A stretch of DNA of 64,000 nucleotides from Streptomyces fuscichromogenes (GCF_014645815.1 NZ_BMML01000006.1:46587-110586); one strand, 5' to 3'; counted from the stretch's first letter, positions 27,123-35,229 are shown. The notes: generated by a model from the sequence alone, not told the origin. Numbers and translations are program-made.

Positions 27123-27557
27123 TCAGACCGCGTGCCGGGCCGCGTTCGCCTCGATCGCCTCCTTCAGGTGGGCGGCGAGGCCCGGCGCCATCGTGTCGTA
27201 GTGAACCTTGAAGCGCTCGTCGGAGACGTACATCACGGCGAGGCAGCGGTGCATCTCGTGCGGGCAGTCGTAGAACCAGGCCGAGATGTGCCGCCGGTGT
27301 TCCTCGGCCATGTCCATGGCCCGTGCGCCGGCCGGCGGCTCGGCCGCGGTCACCAGGGCGGCGTAACGCCCGCCCCAGTCGTCGGCCTCGGCCTGCATGC
27401 GCTGCCAGTCGGCCTTGCCGTAGCGGGCCGCGCGGCGCTGCGACTCGGCGTAGGCCTCGGTGCCGCCCCAGCGCTGCCCGGCCTCCTCGGCGTACTGCTC
27501 GGGGTCCTTGTCGCCGAAGACCTCGAAGCGTTCCTCGGGGGTGAGGTCGATGCCCAT
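27123..27557 (-). CDS. tipA: TipAS, internal translation product of tipA
   Basis: In S. lividans an in-frame internal start yields TipAS, an abundant drug-sequestering protein lacking the DNA-binding domain. The equivalent ATG at 27557 is conserved and predicts the same 144-residue length. That it is used here is inference from the family. Confidence 0.65.
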   Translation of the reverse strand: MGIDLTPEERFEVFGDKDPEQYAEEAGQRWGGTEAYAESQRRAARYGKADWQRMQAEADDWGGRYAALVTAAEPPAGARAMDMAEEHRRHISAWFYDCPHEMHRCLAVMYVSDERFKVHYDTMAPGLAAHLKEAIEANAARHAV

Positions 27558-27893
27558 TCTGCGTGCCTCCATGGCGTGTTCGACGGCCGCGGCCATCTTC
27601 TGGAGCTTCCCGATCCGCGCGGTCAGCAGTTCGTGCTGCCGGCGCAGATGTGCGCGCGGATCCGTCTGTCCGGTGGCCTCGCCGTCGAGCAGGGCCGCGA
27701 CCTCGTCGAGCGGGAAGCCGAGCTCCCGGTAGAACAGGATCTTCTGGAGCCGGTCGAGGTCGGCGTCGCCGTAGCGCCGGTGGCCCGCGCCGCTGCGCTC
27801 GCCCGGCACCAGGAGGCCGATCTCGTCGTAGTGGTGCAGCGTGCGCACGGTGACGCCGGCGAATCCGGCGACCTGTCCCACGGTGTAGCTCAC
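27123..27893 (-). CDS. tipA: MerR-family thiopeptide-responsive regulator TipA (TipAL)
   Basis: A 256-residue MerR activator nearly collinear with S. lividans TipAL. The MerR wHTH (MSYTVGQVAGFAGVTVRTLHHYDEIGLL) covers 1-70, a coiled coil runs to about 110, and the TipAS drug-binding domain follows. Cys210 and Cys217 (FYDCPHEMHRCLA) align with Cys207 and Cys214 of TipA, the latter bonding covalently to thiostrepton. An internal ATG at 27557 begins MGIDLTPEE, matching the in-frame TipAS start (144 residues). Start GTG 27893 has GAGGAGGAG upstream. It most likely activates its own promoter. Confidence 0.95.
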   Translation of the reverse strand: MSYTVGQVAGFAGVTVRTLHHYDEIGLLVPGERSGAGHRRYGDADLDRLQKILFYRELGFPLDEVAALLDGEATGQTDPRAHLRRQHELLTARIGKLQKMAAAVEHAMEARRMGIDLTPEERFEVFGDKDPEQYAEEAGQRWGGTEAYAESQRRAARYGKADWQRMQAEADDWGGRYAALVTAAEPPAGARAMDMAEEHRRHISAWFYDCPHEMHRCLAVMYVSDERFKVHYDTMAPGLAAHLKEAIEANAARHAV

Positions 27894-27924
27894 GTCGGCT
27901 CCTCCTCGTTCCCTTCCGCGCTCC

Positions 27925-27955
27925 AGCCTGGGGCCTCACGCCACGTGAGGTGCAA
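27925..27955 (-). promoter_or_regulatory. ptipA-type promoter with TipA operator
   Basis: On the minus strand, TTGCAC (27955-27950) and CAGGCT (27930-27925) are separated by 19 bp, the overlong spacing of MerR-regulated promoters. The spacer overlaps an inverted repeat CCTCACG-CCA-CGTGAGG (27934-27950 on the plus strand). This matches my recollection of the S. lividans tipA promoter. It lies 32 bp upstream of the tipA start. Confidence 0.8.
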
Positions 27956-28026
27956 GCCCGTGCCGCAGGGAGGTTTTCAGAAGCCTTCGGGATGTTGTGT
28001 CGGTTTTGCCCGCTTATCGTGGGCCC

Positions 28027-29313
28027 GTGGCCCAGGACACCGCGCAGCAGGCGCTTCCCACCCCGCCCTCGGCCCCCGCGCGTGCCCTGCTGCCGCTGAT
28101 CCTGCCCGCGCTCGTCGTCGGTGTCGGCAGCAGCCTGCTGTTCGTGCTGGTGAGCTCGCTGGCCGAGCGGTTGCAGCACGTGCTGTGGACCGACCTGCCG
28201 GACGCGCTCGGCATCGGACGGTACTCGGTGCTGTGGATTCTGGTGATGCTCACGGCCACCGGGATCGCGGTGGGGCTGGTGGTGTGGAAGGTGCCCGGAC
28301 ACGCGGGGCCCGATCCGGCCACCCTGGGCCTGGAGGCGGTGGCGCTGCCGCCGGCCGTGCTGCCGGGGCTGGTGCTGGCGACCGCGCTGATGCTGGCGGG
28401 CGGGCCGAGCCTGGGCCCCGAGAACCCGATCATCGCCGTCAACGTCGGGCTCGCGCTGTGGCTGGGCCGGCTCGCGAGGCCCCGGCTGCCGGGCTCGCTG
28501 TGGCCCGCGCTGGCCGACGCGGCGACGCTCGGCGCGCTGTTCGGCACCCCGGTGGCGGCGGCCCTGGTGATCTCCGAGGCGCTGGCCGGGAAGCCGTTGA
28601 AGGGTGCCCTGTGGGACAACCTCTTCGGGCCGCTGATGGCCGCTGGGGCGGGTGCGATGACCACCGCCCTGGTGTCCCGTCCGACCCTGGACCTCGGCCT
28701 GCCCGCCATGGGCGCGCCGCGCTGGCCCGATCTGCTGGCCGCCCTGGTGGTCGCCCCCGCGGCGGCACTGCTCGGCATGTGCGCCGTCCGCGCCTTCCCG
28801 TACGTCCACGGCGTCTTCCGGCGCCTCGGGCACCCCATGGTGGCCCTGCCGGCCGGCGGGCTCGTGCTGGGCCTCCTGGGGGCGCTGGGCGGCCCGCTGA
28901 CGCTCTTCAAGGGGCTGGACGAGGTCGCGGAGCTGGCGAAGGACCCGGCGGGCTGGTCGGCCGGGCAGTACGCCGTGATGACGGTCGTCAAGCTGGCCGC
29001 GCTGCTGGTGGCCGCCGCCTGCGGGTTCCGCGGCGGCCGGATCTTCCCGTCGGTTTTCATCGGCGCCGCCTTCGGGCTGTGCGCCCACGCCCTGGTGTCC
29101 GCCGTCCAGCCCTCGGTGGGCGTGGCGGCGGGCGTGCTGGGCATGCTGCTGGCCGTCACCCGCCAGGGCTGGGTGAGCCTGTTCACGGCCGCGGTGCTGG
29201 TGGCCTCGCCGAGCATCACCGCGTTGCTGTGCATCGCGTCGCTGCCCGCGTGGCTCCTGGTGACCGGGCGGCCGAGAATGCAGTTGCGGGCGGACGGTAC
29301 GGCCCTGCGCTGA
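28027..29313 (+). CDS. ClC-type ion channel/transporter family protein
   Basis: A 428-residue membrane protein of the voltage-gated chloride channel (ClC) superfamily. GPSLGPENP (126-134) parallels the ClC G-x-EGP selectivity motif, with Asn where Gly is usual after Glu, and CGFRGGRIFPSVFIGAAFG parallels the G-F-P motif. About ten hydrophobic segments are seen; no CBS domains. Start GTG 28027. It is divergent from tipA and 32 bp upstream of gadB, suggesting cotranscription; ClC antiporters pair with glutamate decarboxylase in acid resistance of enterobacteria, so a joint role is reasonable inference. Confidence 0.85.
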   Translation: MAQDTAQQALPTPPSAPARALLPLILPALVVGVGSSLLFVLVSSLAERLQHVLWTDLPDALGIGRYSVLWILVMLTATGIAVGLVVWKVPGHAGPDPATLGLEAVALPPAVLPGLVLATALMLAGGPSLGPENPIIAVNVGLALWLGRLARPRLPGSLWPALADAATLGALFGTPVAAALVISEALAGKPLKGALWDNLFGPLMAAGAGAMTTALVSRPTLDLGLPAMGAPRWPDLLAALVVAPAAALLGMCAVRAFPYVHGVFRRLGHPMVALPAGGLVLGLLGALGGPLTLFKGLDEVAELAKDPAGWSAGQYAVMTVVKLAALLVAAACGFRGGRIFPSVFIGAAFGLCAHALVSAVQPSVGVAAGVLGMLLAVTRQGWVSLFTAAVLVASPSITALLCIASLPAWLLVTGRPRMQLRADGTALR

Positions 29314-29345
29314 TCCTTGTGAATTCCTCTAGGAGGCACTCTTCC

Positions 29346-30746
29346 ATGCCACTCCACAAAGGCCCCCAGAAGCACCAAGAGCGACCCATGTCCGTCAACC
29401 CGTTCTTCGGCGAGGCGAACCCGGTCGCCGGCATGGCCGAGGCCCCGCCCACGCACCGGCTGCCGGACGGCCCGCTGCCGCCCTCCACCGCCTACCAGCT
29501 GGTGCACGACGAGCTGATGCTGGACGGCAACGCCCGTCTGAATCTGGCCACTTTCGTCACCACGTGGATGGAGCCCCAGGCCGGGATCCTGATGGCGGAG
29601 TGCAACGACAAGAACATGATCGACAAGGACGAGTACCCGCGCACCGCCGAACTGGAGCGGCGCTGCGTGGCGATGCTCGCCGACCTGTGGAACGCGCCGG
29701 ATCCGGCCAACACCATCGGCTGTTCCACGACCGGTTCCAGCGAGGCCTGCATGCTGGCCGGGATGGCGCTGAAGCGCCGCTGGAGCAGGCGGAACCCCAC
29801 CCCGACGGGCCGCCCGAACCTCATCATGGGCATCAACGTCCAGGTCTGCTGGGAGAAGTTCTGCAACTTCTGGGAGGTGGAGCCGCGGTTCGTCCCCATG
29901 GACGGCGAGCGCTACCACCTGGATCCGCAGGCCGCCGCCGACCTCTGCGACGAGAACACCATCGGGGTCGTCGCCATCCTCGGCTCCACCTTCGACGGGT
30001 CCTACGAGCCGGTCGCCGACCTCTGCGCGGCCCTGGACGCCCTCCAGGAGCGCACCGGGACCGACGTCCCGGTCCATGTGGACGGCGCCTCCGGCGGGAT
30101 GGTCGCACCCTTCCTCGACGAGGACCTGGTGTGGGACTTCCGGCTGCCGCGGGTGGCGTCGATCAACACCTCGGGGCACAAGTACGGCCTGGTATACCCG
30201 GGCGTCGGCTGGGCGCTGTGGCGGGACAAGGAGGCGCTGCCCGAGGAACTGGTCTTCCGGGTCAACTACCTGGGCGGCGACATGCCCACCTTCGCCCTCA
30301 ACTTCTCCCGCCCCGGCGCCCAGGTGGTCGCGCAGTACTACACGTTCCTGCGGCTCGGCCGGGACGGCTACCGCGCGGTGCAGCAGGCCTCGCGGGACGT
30401 GGCGACCGGGCTCGCCGCGCGCGTCGAGGCGCTCGGCGACTTCCGGCTGCTCACCCGCGGCGACGAGCTGCCCGTGTTCGCCTTCACGACCGCCGACCAC
30501 GTGACGTCGTACGACGTCTTCGACGTCTCCCGGCGGCTGCGCGAGGGCGGCTGGCTGGTGCCGGCGTACACCTTCCCGGCGAACCGGGAGGACCTGTCGG
30601 TGCTCCGGGTGGTGTGCCGCAACGGCTTCTCCAAGGACCTGGCCGACCTGTTCGTCGAGGACCTGAGCCGGTTGCTGCCGGAACTGCGCCGGCAGCCGCA
30701 CCCGTTGATCCGGGACAAGGAGGCGGCCACCGGCTTCCACCACTGA
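29346..30746 (+). CDS. gadB: glutamate decarboxylase
   Basis: A 466-residue PLP enzyme converting glutamate to GABA with proton consumption. HVDGASGG (Asp246) and the PLP lysine Lys279 in NTSGHKYGLVYPG are clear; STTGSSEACMLAGMALKRRW is a cofactor-binding segment. It has the same length as E. coli GadB and ends in GFHH, placing a histidine at 465, the position of the E. coli pH-gating histidine. Start ATG 29346 has AGGAGG at 29331-29336; the inner ATG 29388 (MSVNPFF) is an alternative. Confidence 0.95.
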   Translation: MPLHKGPQKHQERPMSVNPFFGEANPVAGMAEAPPTHRLPDGPLPPSTAYQLVHDELMLDGNARLNLATFVTTWMEPQAGILMAECNDKNMIDKDEYPRTAELERRCVAMLADLWNAPDPANTIGCSTTGSSEACMLAGMALKRRWSRRNPTPTGRPNLIMGINVQVCWEKFCNFWEVEPRFVPMDGERYHLDPQAAADLCDENTIGVVAILGSTFDGSYEPVADLCAALDALQERTGTDVPVHVDGASGGMVAPFLDEDLVWDFRLPRVASINTSGHKYGLVYPGVGWALWRDKEALPEELVFRVNYLGGDMPTFALNFSRPGAQVVAQYYTFLRLGRDGYRAVQQASRDVATGLAARVEALGDFRLLTRGDELPVFAFTTADHVTSYDVFDVSRRLREGGWLVPAYTFPANREDLSVLRVVCRNGFSKDLADLFVEDLSRLLPELRRQPHPLIRDKEAATGFHH

Positions 30747-30798
30747 GCGGTCCGCTGGAGGGGCCGTGACGGGGCGCTGTCGTCGCCGCGGGTTCGGG

Positions 30799-31335
30799 TC
30801 AGGCGCCCTGTTCCAGCGCCACCAGTGCGAAGGCCGTCTTCCCGTCCAGGGACTCGCGGACGATGTCGGCGTGGCCCGCGTGCCGGGCGGTCTCGCGGAT
30901 CAGGTGGAGGCAGATCCAGCGCATGGAGACGCTGCCCTCCGGGAACCAGGGGGCCACGGGGAGCGGGACGGTGTCGTCGAGGCTGGGGACCGAGCGGATG
31001 AACTTCTCGGTCTCGGCGGCGACCTGCTCCCAGTACGCGAGCTGGGAGGCCACCGTCTCGTCGCCGACCAGTTGGAAGGTCTCGTGCCAGTTGGACTGGT
31101 CGCGCTGCATCGCCGGCGGTTCCTGCTTCGCGCGCGCGATCCAGCTCTGCTCGACCTCGGCGCAGTGCTTGAGCAGGCCCGCCAGGGACAGCTCGCTCGC
31201 GCTCGGCCGGCTCGCCGCCTGCTCGTCCGTGAGGCCGAGCAGCGCCCGGCGGATGCCGCCGCGCTGTTCCTCGATGAAGGAGAGCAGTGCTCCGCGCTCG
31301 TCGCCCTGTGCTTCCGCGGGAACGTGAGTGACCAT
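30799..31335 (-). CDS. DinB/DUF664-family protein
   Basis: A 178-residue four-helix protein of the DinB/YfiT/DUF664 superfamily. Likely metal ligands are His in LLKHCAEVEQSWI and the His pair in LHLIRETARHAGHADIVRE. Such proteins are often mycothiol- or bacillithiol-dependent transferases, so a thiol-dependent role is possible but unproven. It converges on gadB and is separated from the aldehyde dehydrogenase by a strong terminator. Confidence 0.88.
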   Translation of the reverse strand: MVTHVPAEAQGDERGALLSFIEEQRGGIRRALLGLTDEQAASRPSASELSLAGLLKHCAEVEQSWIARAKQEPPAMQRDQSNWHETFQLVGDETVASQLAYWEQVAAETEKFIRSVPSLDDTVPLPVAPWFPEGSVSMRWICLHLIRETARHAGHADIVRESLDGKTAFALVALEQGA

Positions 31336-31384
31336 GGCCGGCCGCCTTTCCTCGGGTCGTGTTGCCCTGACCCGACCGAAACTA

Positions 31385-31421
31385 CGGGCCCTTTAGGACA
31401 GATCGCGTCCTAAAGGGCCCG
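31385..31421 (-). terminator. hairpin terminator after aldehyde dehydrogenase gene
   Basis: CGGGCCCTTTAGGAC (31385-31399) pairs perfectly over 15 bp with 31407-31421 around a seven-base loop. It follows the dehydrogenase stop on the minus strand by 24 bp. Confidence 0.8.
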
Positions 31422-31445
31422 GGGCGCCCGAGATCCTTCAGCGGG

Positions 31446-32906
31446 CTAGAACGGGAAGCCGCTGCGGCCGTGCTGGACGGAGATCCACTTCAGGGTGGTG
31501 AAGGACTCCACGGTCGTCTCGCCGTTCAGGCGGCCGATCCCGGAGTGCTTCTCGCCGCCGAAGGGGACGACCGGCTCGTCGTGCACGGTGCCGTCGTTGA
31601 CGTGGAACATCCCAGTGTCGATCTGCTTGGCGAAGGCCACGCCCCGCTCGATGTCCCCGGTGTGGACCGCGCCGCTGAGGCCGTACGGGGTGTCGTTGAC
31701 GATGCGTACGGCCTCCTCCTCGCCGTCGAACGGGATGAGGAAGGCGACCGGGCCGAAGACCTCCTGGCGGAGCAGGTCGGATTCGGCCGGGACGCCGGTG
31801 AGGACGGAGGGCTCGACCAGGTTGTCGGTGGTCGTGCCGTGCAGCAGGGCGGTGGCACCTTCGGCGACGGCCTGCTCGACGGTGGCCGAGACCGACTCCG
31901 CCTGCTGGGAGTTGATCAGCGGGCCGATGACGGTCTGCGGGTCGTTCGGGTCGCCGGCCTTGAGGGTCTTCACCTTGGCGACGAACTTCTCGGTGAACTC
32001 GTCCGCGATCGAGCGGTCGACCAGGATGCGGTTGGCGGCCATGCAGACCTGGCCCTGGTGGACGTACCGGCTGAAGACCGCCGCGTCGACCGCGTAGTCG
32101 AGGTCGGCGTCGTCGAGCACCACGACCGCGCTGTTGCCGCCCAGTTCGAGCACCGTGCGCTTGAAGAGCGAGGCACAGACGGTGGCCACGTGCCGGCCGA
32201 CCTTGTCGGAGCCGGTGAAGGAGATGACCTTCGGGATCGGGTGCTCGATGAAGGCGTCGCCGATCTCCGCGATGTCGGTGACGACGACGTTGAGCAGACC
32301 ACCGGGCAGGCCCGCGTCCTCGAAGATCTTCGCGACCAGGGTGCCACCGACGATCGGGGTGTTCTGGTGCGGCTTGAGGACCACGCCGTTGCCGAGCGCG
32401 AGCGCCGGGGCGACCGACTTGATCGACAGCAGGAAGGGGAAGTTGAAGGGGCTGATCACGCCCACCACGCCGACCGGGACCCGGTAGACGCGGTTCTCCT
32501 TGCCGTCCACCGGGGAGGGCAGGATCCGGCCCTCGGGGCGCAGCGACCACTGGATCGACTCGCGCAGGAACTCCTTGGCGAGGTGCAGCTCGAAGGCGGC
32601 CTTCAGCCGGGTGCCGCCGAGCTCGGCGATGATCGCCTCGGTGATCTCCGCGTCGCGCTCCTCGATGAGGCGCAGGGCCTTCTCGAAGACGGCACGGCGG
32701 GCGTAGGGATTGATGGCGGCCCACTGCTTCTGGGCGCGCGCGGCGGCTCGGTAGGCCTGATCTATCTCGTCGACCGCGGCTATGGTGATCGACGCGAGCT
32801 TCTCACCGTCGTACGGGTTGAAGTCGATGATGTCCCAGGAACCGGTCCCCGGGCGCCACTCACCGTCGATGTACTGCTGGGCCAGGTCGGTGAAATAGGA
32901 CGACAT
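31446..32906 (-). CDS. NAD(P)-dependent aldehyde dehydrogenase (benzaldehyde/semialdehyde type)
   Basis: A 486-residue aldehyde dehydrogenase. Catalytic residues are visible: Asn154 (SPFNFPF), the general base Glu254 (LELGGNSAV) and nucleophile Cys288 (HQGQVCMAAN), with the cofactor motif FTGSDKVG at 230-237. The sequence resembles benzaldehyde/vanillin-type dehydrogenases as much as succinate-semialdehyde dehydrogenase. Lying 0.7 kb from gadB on the other strand, it could oxidise a GABA-derived semialdehyde, but no transaminase gene is near. Substrate is uncertain. Confidence 0.92.
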   Translation of the reverse strand: MSSYFTDLAQQYIDGEWRPGTGSWDIIDFNPYDGEKLASITIAAVDEIDQAYRAAARAQKQWAAINPYARRAVFEKALRLIEERDAEITEAIIAELGGTRLKAAFELHLAKEFLRESIQWSLRPEGRILPSPVDGKENRVYRVPVGVVGVISPFNFPFLLSIKSVAPALALGNGVVLKPHQNTPIVGGTLVAKIFEDAGLPGGLLNVVVTDIAEIGDAFIEHPIPKVISFTGSDKVGRHVATVCASLFKRTVLELGGNSAVVVLDDADLDYAVDAAVFSRYVHQGQVCMAANRILVDRSIADEFTEKFVAKVKTLKAGDPNDPQTVIGPLINSQQAESVSATVEQAVAEGATALLHGTTTDNLVEPSVLTGVPAESDLLRQEVFGPVAFLIPFDGEEEAVRIVNDTPYGLSGAVHTGDIERGVAFAKQIDTGMFHVNDGTVHDEPVVPFGGEKHSGIGRLNGETTVESFTTLKWISVQHGRSGFPF

Positions 32907-33060
32907 GTGATCCCTCGATCCCCTGCTGCGACGGCAGTCGATGCGAACACCCGGTCCACACCCACATCACGGTCTGATCACGCGTCATCGTACTTGCGTC
33001 ACAAGGCAGTTGGGGCACCAGTTCGATGATCTAGGGGAATCCCCAGGTGCATCGATATAT

Positions 33061-33921
33061 CTAGGACAGCTGCAGCAGCCCGCGCAGCAGGTCCCGGCTC
33101 TCGTCCGGTCCCGGGCTGTCCTGCTGGAGCTCCTTCAGCGCCAGCTCGTACTGGGCGACGTCCTCGCGCTTGTCGAGGTAGAGGGCGCTGGTGAGCTGCT
33201 CCAGGTAGACCACGTCGGACAGGTCGGACTCGGGGAAGCTCAGGACGGTGAACGAGCCGCCCTCCCCGGAGTGCCCGCCGAAGCTGAACGGCATGATCTG
33301 GAGCCGCACGTTGGGCCGTTCGGACATCTCGACCAGATGCTGGAGCTGACCGCGCATCACCTCACGGTCGCCGTAGGGCCGGCGCAGGGCGGCCTCGTCC
33401 AGGACGATGTGGAAGTCGGGTGCGTTCTCGGCCACCAGATACTTCTGCCGCTCCAGACGCAGCGTGACCCGCCGTTCGACGTCGGCCTCGCTGGCTCCCT
33501 TCATACCGCGCCGCACCACCGCACGCGCGTACTCCTCGGTCTGGAGCAGGCCGTGGATGAACTGCACCTCATAGGCGCGGATCAGATGCGCCGCGCCCTC
33601 CAGGCCCACATAGGTGGGGAACCAGGTCGGCAGGACGTCGGAGTAACTGTGCCACCAGCCCGCGACGTTGGCCTCCCGGGCGAGGGAGAGGAGCTGTTCG
33701 CGCTCGGCCTCGTCGGTGATGCCGTACAGCGTCAGCAGGTCTTCCACGTCCCTCGTCTTGAAGCTCACCCGGCCCAGCTCCATGCGGCTGATCTTCGACT
33801 CGGAGGCGCGGATCGAGTACCCGGCGGCCTCGCGCGTGATCCCCCGGGCCTCGCGCAGCCGCCTGAGTTGCGAGCCGAGCAGCATGCGCCGCACCACCGA
33901 TCCGGGCTCTCCCGCGCTCAC
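33061..33921 (-). CDS. XRE-family HTH regulator with DUF5753
   Basis: A 286-residue regulator typical of Streptomyces: HTH_31-type domain at residues 16-70 (LRRLREARGITREAAGYSIRASESKISRMELGR) and a DUF5753 domain (about 95-270; RAYEVQFIHGLLQTEEYARAV, then QIMPFSFGGHSGEGGSFTVL). Such genes are usually beside a DUF397 gene whose product they bind, and DUF397 lies 0.9 kb away. I chose GTG 33921, with GGGGAGG upstream, over TTG 33939. Divergent from the ATPase gene across 297 bp. Confidence 0.92.
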   Translation of the reverse strand: MSAGEPGSVVRRMLLGSQLRRLREARGITREAAGYSIRASESKISRMELGRVSFKTRDVEDLLTLYGITDEAEREQLLSLAREANVAGWWHSYSDVLPTWFPTYVGLEGAAHLIRAYEVQFIHGLLQTEEYARAVVRRGMKGASEADVERRVTLRLERQKYLVAENAPDFHIVLDEAALRRPYGDREVMRGQLQHLVEMSERPNVRLQIMPFSFGGHSGEGGSFTVLSFPESDLSDVVYLEQLTSALYLDKREDVAQYELALKELQQDSPGPDESRDLLRGLLQLS

Positions 33922-34116
33922 GTTCGCCAGCCTCCCCAACCGTCTTCAGGGCCCGCAGTCTGCCACTAAAACACTTCGAGCAGTACTCGTCCGGTTACGG
34001 AAACGGAAAGCGGCCAAAGTTTAAGCACAGGAAGTTGCAAGCAGGTAGTGAGCCAAGGGCAGCAAGTTGGCGGAAAAAATGGCCAACAAGCGGTACGGGA
34101 GGGTCCAATTCGGTCG

Positions 34117-34145
34117 CGTGCACGTGCATCTGCCCTTGCATCTGC
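34117..34145 (+). promoter_or_regulatory. 29-bp element, copy 1, upstream of the ATPase gene
   Basis: CGTGCACGTGCATCTGC, three variable bases (CCT), then TGCATCTGC. The identical element apart from the three-base spacer occurs at 35165-35193 on the minus strand upstream of the DUF397 gene. Here it ends 73 bp before ATG 34219. ACCGCTGCA follows at 34176-34184 and has a counterpart at the same distance in copy 2. Confidence 0.8.
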
Positions 34146-34218
34146 TGTACGCATCCGAAACCATGGTCTCGCGCCACCGCTGCATCGCAACGACCGCGAA
34201 TTCCCGGGAGTGCCTCGC

Positions 34219-34719
34219 ATGGGGACGAATGGATCGACCATGCTCAAGCCATTACGGCAGGGCCTTCCGCCGCTTGATCCCGCGGCCGTGTCCAATGCCG
34301 CCTCCTGTGCCCTGCCGGCCCGCTACGAAGCGGTGCGCGAAGCCCGTCAGTTCACCCGGAGAATGCTCGGCCAGTGGGACGTCGGCGACCGCTTCGACGA
34401 CGTCTGTCTCGTCGTCTCGGAGCTCGTCACCAACGCCCTGCGGCACGCGGTGCCCGGCGAGACCGACTGCCTCGTCGCGCCGCACGGCCCGGCCGTGCGG
34501 CTGCATCTGATGCGGTGGACCGGACGGCTGGTGTGCGCGGTGCGCGACCCCAGCCACGAGACGCCCGCCCCCCGCGACTCCGACGACTTCTCCGCGGAGT
34601 CGGGCCGCGGGCTCTTCCTGGTCGACTCCTTCAGCGACAGCTGGGGCTGGCACCCGCTGGCGGGCACCCTCAGCGGCAAGGTCGTGTGGGCGCTGTTCCG
34701 GCTCCAGCCCGCCGAATGA
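34219..34719 (+). CDS. ATP-binding protein, RsbW/anti-sigma-type HATPase, with TTA codon
   Basis: A 166-residue single-domain GHKL ATPase of the HATPase_c_2 type. The N-box is VVSELVTNALRHA (66-78); the glycine loop is ESGRGLFLVDSFSDSWGW (127-144). These small kinases act as anti-sigma or signalling partners in Streptomyces. Codon 12 is TTA (34252-34254), predicting dependence on the bldA tRNA. Start ATG 34219 has GGGAG 8 bases upstream; a later ATG at 34240 still includes the TTA. It lies between the XRE and DUF397 genes. Confidence 0.88.
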   Translation: MGTNGSTMLKPLRQGLPPLDPAAVSNAASCALPARYEAVREARQFTRRMLGQWDVGDRFDDVCLVVSELVTNALRHAVPGETDCLVAPHGPAVRLHLMRWTGRLVCAVRDPSHETPAPRDSDDFSAESGRGLFLVDSFSDSWGWHPLAGTLSGKVVWALFRLQPAE

Positions 34720-34722
34720 CGG

Positions 34723-34750
34723 ACCCGGCGTCTTCGGACGCCGGGTTTCT
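34723..34750 (+). terminator. UUCG-loop terminator between convergent ATPase and DUF397 genes
   Basis: ACCCGGCGTC-TTCG-GACGCCGGGT, a 10-bp stem closed by a TTCG tetraloop and followed by TTCT. It starts 4 bases after the ATPase stop. Confidence 0.85.
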
Positions 34751-34809
34751 ACGCGCGTTACCGTGCGTTGTGCGCCGAACGCACCGGGTTGCCCCAGGTA
34801 AGGCCGCCG

Positions 34810-35079
34810 TCAGCTCGTGATCAGGTGGTCGAACTCGCCGTCCTTGACACCGAGGAGCATCGCCTCGATCTCGGCGCGTGTGTAGACGAGTGCCGGCCCG
34901 TCCGGGAAGCGCGAGTTGCGGACCGCCACGTCGCCGCCCGGCAGCCGGGCGAACTCCACGCAGGAACCCTGCGAGTTGCTGTGCCTGCTCTTCTGCCAGG
35001 CCACTCCGTCCAGCTGCGTGGCAGCCATGCCGTTGTACACGTCAAACCCCCCGTACACGCCGTCAACGTCGAGGTTCAC
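34810..35079 (-). CDS. DUF397 domain protein
   Basis: An 89-residue protein of the DUF397 family: VAWQKSRHSNSQGSCVEFA, then VAVRNSRFPDGPALVYTRAEIEAML. DUF397 proteins partner with XRE/DUF5753 regulators in Streptomyces; a toxin-antitoxin-like relationship has been described for one pair. Start GTG 35079 has GGGGAG six bases upstream. The gene carries the 29-bp element 86 bp upstream, shared with the convergent ATPase gene, so both are probably controlled together, possibly by the nearby XRE regulator. Confidence 0.92.
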   Translation of the reverse strand: MNLDVDGVYGGFDVYNGMAATQLDGVAWQKSRHSNSQGSCVEFARLPGGDVAVRNSRFPDGPALVYTRAEIEAMLLGVKDGEFDHLITS

Positions 35080-35164
35080 AGGTCGCTCCCCGGTGGTGCA
35101 CTAACTGGCTGATGTGACCATTGGTGCAGCGGTCAACTGACCCGGATCATAACCTTGTTCACGT

Positions 35165-35193
35165 GCAGATGCATGAGCAGATGCACGTGCACG
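35165..35193 (-). promoter_or_regulatory. 29-bp element, copy 2, upstream of the DUF397 gene
   Basis: Read on the minus strand it is CGTGCACGTGCATCTGC, TCA, TGCATCTGC: 26 of 29 bases equal copy 1, only the central three differ. ACCGCTGCA follows 31 bases downstream on the minus strand (35133-35125), against 30 in copy 1. Confidence 0.8.
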
Positions 35194-35229
35194 GGGGGTG
35201 TTCCTGCGGTTACAGCTTTGACGTCCGCT

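Noticed and set aside
27132..29345. Upstream extension of the gadB frame
   Set aside because: It runs antisense to tipA and through the ClC gene in another frame; AGGAGG at 29331 fixes the gadB start at 29346.
33031..33046. Inverted repeat CTAGGGGAATCCCCAG downstream of the XRE gene
   Set aside because: Short, imperfect and without loop or T tract; not convincing as a terminator or operator.
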